Shown piece after piece: positions 58,745 through 64,000 of a stretch of 64,000 nt of DNA. Under the pieces are notes generated by a model, which had not been told where the DNA came from, ran no database searches, and saw only the letters and a program-made list of their open reading frames with translations. This stretch comes from Grammothele lineata (Eukaryota; Basidiomycota; Agaricomycetes; Polyporales; Polyporaceae). Positions within the stretch are counted from its first letter, which is position 1, and the number at the start of each line of letters is the position of its first letter. The DNA lies in assembly GCA_002150815.3 (NCBI GenBank), contig NDFF03000381.1:558001-622000 (forward strand), in the 5' to 3' direction. The position numbers and the translations under genes are program-made.

Positions 58745-59180
58745 GCGCTGGTCGAGGCGGAGGCAGTGCCTCACACACGGGTACGACCAATTTTTGCGGG
58801 GATAGAGAAAGGCTCACGTACCGCAGACACATTAATTCAGTTTCTAGACCTATTTGTGGAGGCTAGATTATTGTGATTCTAGGCGCCACTCGAAATCACA
58901 CTTCTATGGGCCCGAGAAATACCATTTTAAGTAGCTGGTTCGCGTTTCTAGCCTGTTTCTCGGGCCCACAAAAAAGTGGTAATGCTGTAATATGCTGCTT
59001 CTCGAGCCTATAGAAGTGCATTTTCGAGCGCCGCCCAGAACACAGAATAATCTAACCTCCGGAAATGGAGACAGAAACTGGATTAACATGTCCGTGATAC
59101 GTGAGCCCTTCTGGGGCCCCGCAAATATTGGTCGTACCCGTGTGTCAGTAGTGCCTCTCGCAGCGGCGCTGCGCAGTCGG
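58745..59180. repeat. Long imperfect inverted repeat (foldback/hairpin element)
   Basis: Two arms of about 170-180 bp face each other around a short centre near 58955. Left arm about 58745-58925, right arm about 58985-59180. Matching blocks, left against reverse-complemented right: ACACGGGTACGACCAAT at 58774-58790 with the same string from 59143 back to 59127; GGCTCACGTA at 58811-58820; GCTAGATTATT against GTTAGATTATT; CACTTCTAT at 58899-58907 with 59014 back to 59006. In between, about three quarters of positions match. A second pair, GGGCCCGAGAAA at 58908-58919 and its complement near 58956-58967, lies in the centre. It could be a MITE-like foldback element or a source of hairpin RNA. No transposase nearby. 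Confidence 0.8.
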
Positions 59181-59369
59181 TGACGTCGCTCGCCGACTCC
59201 GGTAGCGCTCAGATCGGGTTCACACAGTCATGTGATTAGACTTGCTTATGTAAGAATACGGTGGCTGCTCGACTGTACAGTTTTACCCCGATTTGTGCAC
59301 GCGGTGCTTTCAGTCGCAGGCAGCAAGCACGCCGCCGTACTCAACGCCCCCGACAGCAAATCCCTCAAG
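59181..59369 (+). promoter_or_regulatory. Promoter region of ribosomal protein eL43 gene
   Basis: About 190 bp between the inverted repeat and the eL43 start. Contains TTTTACCCCGATTTG around 59280 and a C/A-rich leader before CTCAAG-ATG. The close spacing means the hairpin element ends within 200 bp of a highly expressed gene. Confidence 0.4.
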
Positions 59370-59964
59370 ATGGTGCGTGCCCTCTCTTAGCTAGCATACA
59401 TGCCGACATGCTGATCTTCTTATACTTGCCGGCAGACTAAACGCACTCGCAAGGTTGGCGTTACCGGCAAGTACGGTACTGTGAGTGTACATTCTCCTCA
59501 GGCTTGAAAGAAGGAGACGTTCCGTTGGGAGGGAGTCCGTTCTCATGATTCGCCTGCGTTTGTAGCGTTACGGTGCTTCCCTGCGCAAGCAGGTCAAAAA
59601 GGTACGCTGTACGGTTTTCTCGTTGCGATTCTACGTATTCATGATTCTTGCGTGCATAGATGGAGATCACCCAGCATGCCCGCTACACTTGCACCTTCTG
59701 CGGCAAGGTTCGCCTCCAGTGCCCCACGCAACGCGGCATTGTATATTCACTATTGCATCTTGATAGGACTCCGTAAAACGCACTGCCGTCGGTATCTGGA
59801 AATGCAACTCATGCAAGAAGACCATCGCGGGTGGAGCATGGACCCTCTCGACAACCGCTGCGGCGACCGTTCGCAGGTGAGAGCGCCATGCATTCGATGA
59901 TTTCTTCGAGCTTACACGGAGGTGCAGCACTGTTCGTCGGCTGCGGGAGCTCACGGAGGCGTAG
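59370..59964 (+). CDS. RPL43: 60S ribosomal protein eL43 (L37A/L43)
   Basis: Zinc-binding protein of the large ribosomal subunit. Six exons (59370-59372, 59436-59480, 59566-59601, 59660-59707, 59767-59876, 59928-59964) give 92 aa, the family length. The start codon alone forms exon 1. Then [76 protein letters not shown], and the end [11 protein letters not shown]. The C-X2-C plus C-X2-C zinc site is intact (CTFC, CNSC). Six exons for 92 residues is intron-dense even for a basidiomycete ribosomal gene. Confidence 0.97.
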
Positions 59965-60186
59965 TGCTGTCGGATCGTTTATCATGTTGTCTTTCTTCTT
60001 ACGCATATATGTTCCACGCCATGAACATCACCAATACAGCACATGCCGCCGTTGTATTCTAGTACGAAATCTTTGTGCACGCCGGAACACTCGATGTTAT
60101 CGAGAACTCGTCCATCGTCATTGCGAAAAACCAAGGTAATACACTACAATGTCTGAACACGACAGAGACGACTCAATACATTGCTC

Positions 60187-61826
60187 TCAGTCATCTACGG
60201 CTCCGGGGTCGTCGCTGTGAGATTCACCGTCCTCGTCGTTGTCGTCGTCATCCACATTCTCGTCGTCATCGTCGCCTTCCTCTTCCTCGTCGCTTTCTTC
60301 GCTTTCGCTCTCATTGAAAGTGAGAGATATGAACTCGTCCCCAAGCTGCCCATCTTCAGCTGTAATTTGACGAGAGCTAGACGCACCGTCGGTTCCAACG
60401 ACACCATCAGAACCAGCTGAAGAAGACGTTGCTCCTGCGGAAGACGGCTCCGTAGTTGGGTCTGTTTGAGATGGGGGTACTTTGCGGTGGCGGTTCGCGC
60501 GAATGACGTGCGGAAGTTTGCATCCCTTGATTGTGCACTGGCCTTTCTCCGCAAAGTCCGGGCATTCGCGAACGTGCTGCTTGTCGCAGTCGATGCCCTT
60601 GTCGCAGTAGCCAAGGACGGCAAAGTCGCGACAGACGCCCTCGCGCGCGCCGACGCGGACGTGCGGGAACGGGCAGCCGACACGGGTGCAGCGGCCGTTG
60701 TTGGCGAAGTGCACGCAAAGTGGCGTGCGTTGCGGCGTAGGATCGTGCGAGAGCGCGCAGGTTTCGGCGGAGTGCGTGCAGGTGCCCTGCAGGAAGGGCC
60801 AGCAGATGGCGATCTTGGAGGGATCGTGCTGGTACATGCACGTGAGGCCACGGTTGCAAGATCCTGCGTTGGTCAGAGAGGACGTGTTTGTATCGGATAG
60901 GAATGTGATATTAGAGAGAAAGGCGTGGATTCGGAGGCGCACCTGTTGTTGTGAATCGGGGACATGGCTTGTCGGAATACTTGCGCTTGGGCGCGGAGCG
61001 GCGGGATCTGGGCCAAGAGATGAATGTCCTACGCTGTGGTGCACCGGAGACGTCTACAGACTGGTATGGCCTTCGTGTGTTATCCAATGTCATGTTGTGG
61101 CCTATCCCACGACCTCGAGAACGCCGCATAGGTTTCGGTTTATATGTTCGCGCGCCAGTCGTGAGCGTTCCCGCACTGCTCCTAACGAACGGCCGGTACG
61201 GTTTATGAGACGGTGCAGGGGCTGGCAATGTGCTCGTGGATGAAGGCTTTGACGAGCTTGGAGCAGGCTTGGGTACTATTGCGCCGGCTTAGTATATGTG
61301 GCTCGATGTGCATGCGAGAGCCGACGATAGATAGGTCCTGCTCCCACCAATGACAACTTTGGCGGACAACGGCAACTCTTCGGACCAACTGGCGGCCTTT
61401 ATACCAGCACAGTCCAGGACAACGATCGCCAGAAGCTGTGAATCGAAAGCGAGCGGATAACTTACAGTCTTTGCGCACTAGTGAGCGTCCTGACGATTCG
61501 AAAGCAACGCCATCGATCAGCACATCCCGTTTCTCTTGGGGTAGACTTGAAGCTGGTCGAAGTGGGGGCCGAGATTGTGGAGGCACTGAAGGCGCCATGG
61601 TTCTTGAGGCGTTCGCAGATAACTTGTAATTGGGGTTGACATAGACGTTGTTCCGAGGGCGCATTGTTGATTGTATGGGTGCTGTTCGTTCTCCGCTCTT
61701 GTGCTGGTTGATCGCACCTAAGAAGAGATCAGGCTGTTACACCGGGGTGATTGGCCAACACTCACCTCTAAGGCGTTCAATCTCGAGCTTGAGTGCAGCT
61801 GCGGACGACATAGCCGACGTATCCAT
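60187..61826 (-). CDS. CCCH zinc-finger protein, ZC3H3-like, five fingers
   Basis: Nuclear RNA-binding type protein. The start is MDTSAMSSAAALKLEIERLRG; exon 2 continues AINQHKSGERTAPIQST, NNVYVNPNYKLSA, DVLIDGVAFESSGRSLVRKD. The middle splice (about 61470-61290) is unresolved: an intron of about 175 nt, or two introns around a small exon. It resumes at PKPAPSSSKPSSTSTLPAP, GRGIGHNMTLDNTRRPYQS and SDKPCPRFTTTG. Five CCCH fingers follow in tandem: C-X8-C-X5-C-X3-H, C-X7-C-X6-C-X3-H, C-X8-C-X4-C-X3-H, C-X8-C-X5-C-X3-H, C-X8-C-X4-C-X3-H. Five clustered fingers after an N-terminal RPYQS-type segment match the ZC3H3 group, linked to mRNA 3' processing and export. The C-terminus is a run of Asp/Glu (ESEESDEEEEGDDDDEN). 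Divergent from CCZ1 with a 187 bp spacer. Confidence 0.83.
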
Positions 61827-62013
61827 GGTGGTGGTGAGAGGGAAAGATGAGGTGAGCAAGACCGGGAGGGGCGCAATGGCCTGATATGGAAGCCAGAGCC
61901 AAACCAAAGCCGTGCGTCAGCGGGTGCTCTGTCGGAGCGGCTCGCCGACCGCCCAAGCTCTGTAGTGAAAGCGCTGTCCCGCGCTCTCTGTACGTCCCTG
62001 TTCGCCACCATCC

Positions 62014-64000
62014 ATGAGCAGACTACCGCCTTCACTACTCTACCTGACAATCTATAATCCTACACTCAAGCCGGCACTACTTGAATCTGACAACGAAGAT
62101 GCTGAGGAGCAGGCACATATATTATTCTACACCGCGCGAGAGCATGCCGTATCCAGGGATAGGATACTCAGACAGGTTGGGTTGGCGAAGGCGTTGGTGA
62201 ACTTTTCAGAGTGAGTGTACGTACTCATGTATGAGTATAACAGAACACGTCTTCATACGTGCATACTTTAGGATGTTTAAAGGAGATGTCCAATGTGAGA
62301 GCGTACACTCGCAAGCGAGGCGTATGATCATGTTCTCACCGGAGCCGAACTTCTGGATGCACGCTGTGAGTTAATGTCTTCTAAAGGTCGTGTATAGTGT
62401 CTTTCATCTGAATCCATGATCTCCTTGCGGAGATATGACGGGCATTGCGTGCATCAGAGCAAATGACCTGACGCTAACGAGCATGCATCCTAGTGCTATG
62501 AGGTCGCGAAGACGCCGCGACCTCCACCGACCAATAACAGGATTAAACCGGGACCAAAGGCAAATGCCAAAGGAAAAGGCAAGGAATCAATGCCCCGTCA
62601 AGCAGTTGTCTACGACTACCATGATGGCTCCCTGCACGACGCTGCTTTACGGGCGCACTTCGAGCGAGGCTACGAAGAATTCAAAGTGAGCAAGTCGCGC
62701 ATCTCTTTCTGCACCCCCGTTGACGTATGTCACAAGCTTTTACACGGATCATTTAGCTCCATTTTGTCTAATCTAGGCCAAGAAGTCCTGGAGTTGCAAC
62801 TCGAGCGTTTCTTCACAATCTTCACGTGGAAGTGGGACCCGGAGGATGACGACTTTCGGTCACATCTCGGTACGTCTTGCCTTTAATTTGCGACACGCCT
62901 CGTTTCTTATCTGCTGCAGGTCTGCCGCGGCATCCGCTCCATTCGAAACTGACACCCCTCTTGGAGAAGTTCGCGTCGACTCTACCTGAAGAGCTCGTGG
63001 CGTTTGCCCTCATCCCGCCATATGTTATACCCGCGCGTATTCCACGATACCCCGCAGCTCTCGTCCGTCACGTTCTACAACGCATTCCGCCTCCCGCGAC
63101 GCCAGTTCCACAGCACAAGCAACACAAGCGCAAGCCTTCATGGCCACCTGAAGGTGCAGCTGCGCTCTACGCTCAGAAGCCTGGAGCACCCAGTGACGCG
63201 AAGCAAAGTACAACGGATTCAGGTTTCATGGGCCTTCCTATCCCATCAATGCCCGCTATGCCCAATATGAATTTCGGTCTCGATGTGAAGAACCTGAAGT
63301 TGGGCTGGCCAGGATACCTGACCTTCGGGAAAGGAGGCGCTGCCAAAGCGTCGTCTGGTCCCTCTGTCGGCCCCGCAGATCTTGCTGCCATCGTGGAAGG
63401 GCCGCCCAACCTTGTACCTCCGGAGACCAGCGAAACAGCGCCGAACGCGGGACGAATGGATACGCTCGATGTTGATACCGCGTCTTTACTTGAGGCGATC
63501 TCGACCGAGAGCGTTGGATCGTACACACGTGCTGCCTCTCCCTCTCCATCGACCCTCTCCAAGAGTTCACAACTTGGAGACATGGTCATTAATGTTTCTC
63601 CCTCCAATGCGTCCCCCGTGGAGCCGCAAGAGGGGGAAAGCGACGGCGTGCACTTGACGGTGCCAGGAATCGCACATCTACCGCCTTTGGATACGACTCC
63701 TGTCGCCACTTTCCTCCAGACCCCAGTTCACCTCGCAAATACGGAGGACCCCCTGAAGACCCAGAGAAAGCGTGTATACCATCTCACGGTACGTAGCGGC
63801 AAACAGATTAATGTTATCGTAGGATTGAGTGTGGTATAGGAAGGCGAATGCACCATAGCCATCGTGGCTGACGCCGATCAGGCGGCAATTAACCTTCCTC
63901 AGTTAGCGGAGCATTCCAAAGCCGTCATAGCAAGCATCGAACAGGTGATTGCCCGAGAAGCGCGGTACGTCTAATGTGTACACACGCCGTTTGCTTCTAC
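62014..64000 (+). CDS. CCZ1: Vacuolar fusion protein Ccz1, 3' end outside window
   Basis: Subunit of the Mon1-Ccz1 exchange factor for Rab7 (Ypt7) in vacuole fusion and autophagy. Exons: 62014-62210, 62272-62365, 62494-62685, from 62737, a further long exon to about 63789, and one ending near 63964 at a donor. The N-terminal longin domain is diagnostic: LYLTIYNPTLKP, EQAHILFYTAREHAVSRDR, LRQVGLAKALVNFSEMF, then MIMFSPEPNFWMHA and HGSFSSILSNLGQEVLELQ. A proline/serine-rich insert (residues about 250-480) separates longin 1 from the next part (GECTIAIVADADQAAINLPQ). The 51 nt intron 62686-62736 is a multiple of three without stops, and joining EEFK to LLHGSFSSIL restores the family sequence. 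The reading continues beyond 64000. Confidence 0.9.

Overview
This is nuclear DNA of a filamentous basidiomycete, most likely an Agaricomycete (class-level inference). Coding regions are cut by many 50-60 nt GT-AG introns with CTNAC-type branch sites. Core fungal genes are interleaved with expanded Agaricomycete-type families. I rebuilt about 20 protein-coding genes by joining exons on reading phase and conserved motifs. I saw no convincing tRNA, rRNA, CRISPR array or intact transposon.

Left part (1-20.5 kb): a PRP4-type splicing factor (partial, apparently frameshifted) and a PMT4-type protein O-mannosyltransferase share a 226 bp divergent promoter. A loose run of metabolic genes follows: a condensation-domain-like acyltransferase with an HAVFD motif, a berberine-bridge-type FAD oxidase, a hormone-sensitive-lipase-type alpha/beta hydrolase, a stand-alone NRPS-type adenylation enzyme with no carrier or thioesterase domain, and a seven-helix membrane protein. 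Gaps of 0.3 to 2 kb separate them. Activation, acyl transfer, oxidation and ester cleavage could form a small carrier-free, NRPS-like pathway; this is inference.

Middle (22-43.9 kb): a BYE1-type transcription regulator (PHD, TFIIS central domain, SPOC, RGG tail); a 4 kb gene-poor, GC-rich stretch; a very large Cdc15/Cdc7/SepH-type STE kinase with an added N-terminal CH domain and a C-terminal C1 zinc finger; two tandem secreted GH18 enzymes; and a short-chain dehydrogenase.

Right part (45-64 kb): two inverted paralogous genes of unknown function carry a repeated SWADEVEEEY motif. They flank an F-box gene, a SnoaL/NTF2-like gene and a tail-anchored coiled-coil gene. Then come COQ3, an acetoacetate-decarboxylase-fold gene, a roughly 430 bp imperfect inverted repeat able to fold into a long hairpin, ribosomal protein eL43, a five-finger CCCH protein, and the 5' part of CCZ1.

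The most unusual items are the SWADEVEEEY family, the long hairpin, the split NRPS-like locus, the CH-kinase-C1 fusion and the repeated use of 7-14 nt microexons. Exon borders are read by eye from splice consensus and phase and have no transcript support.
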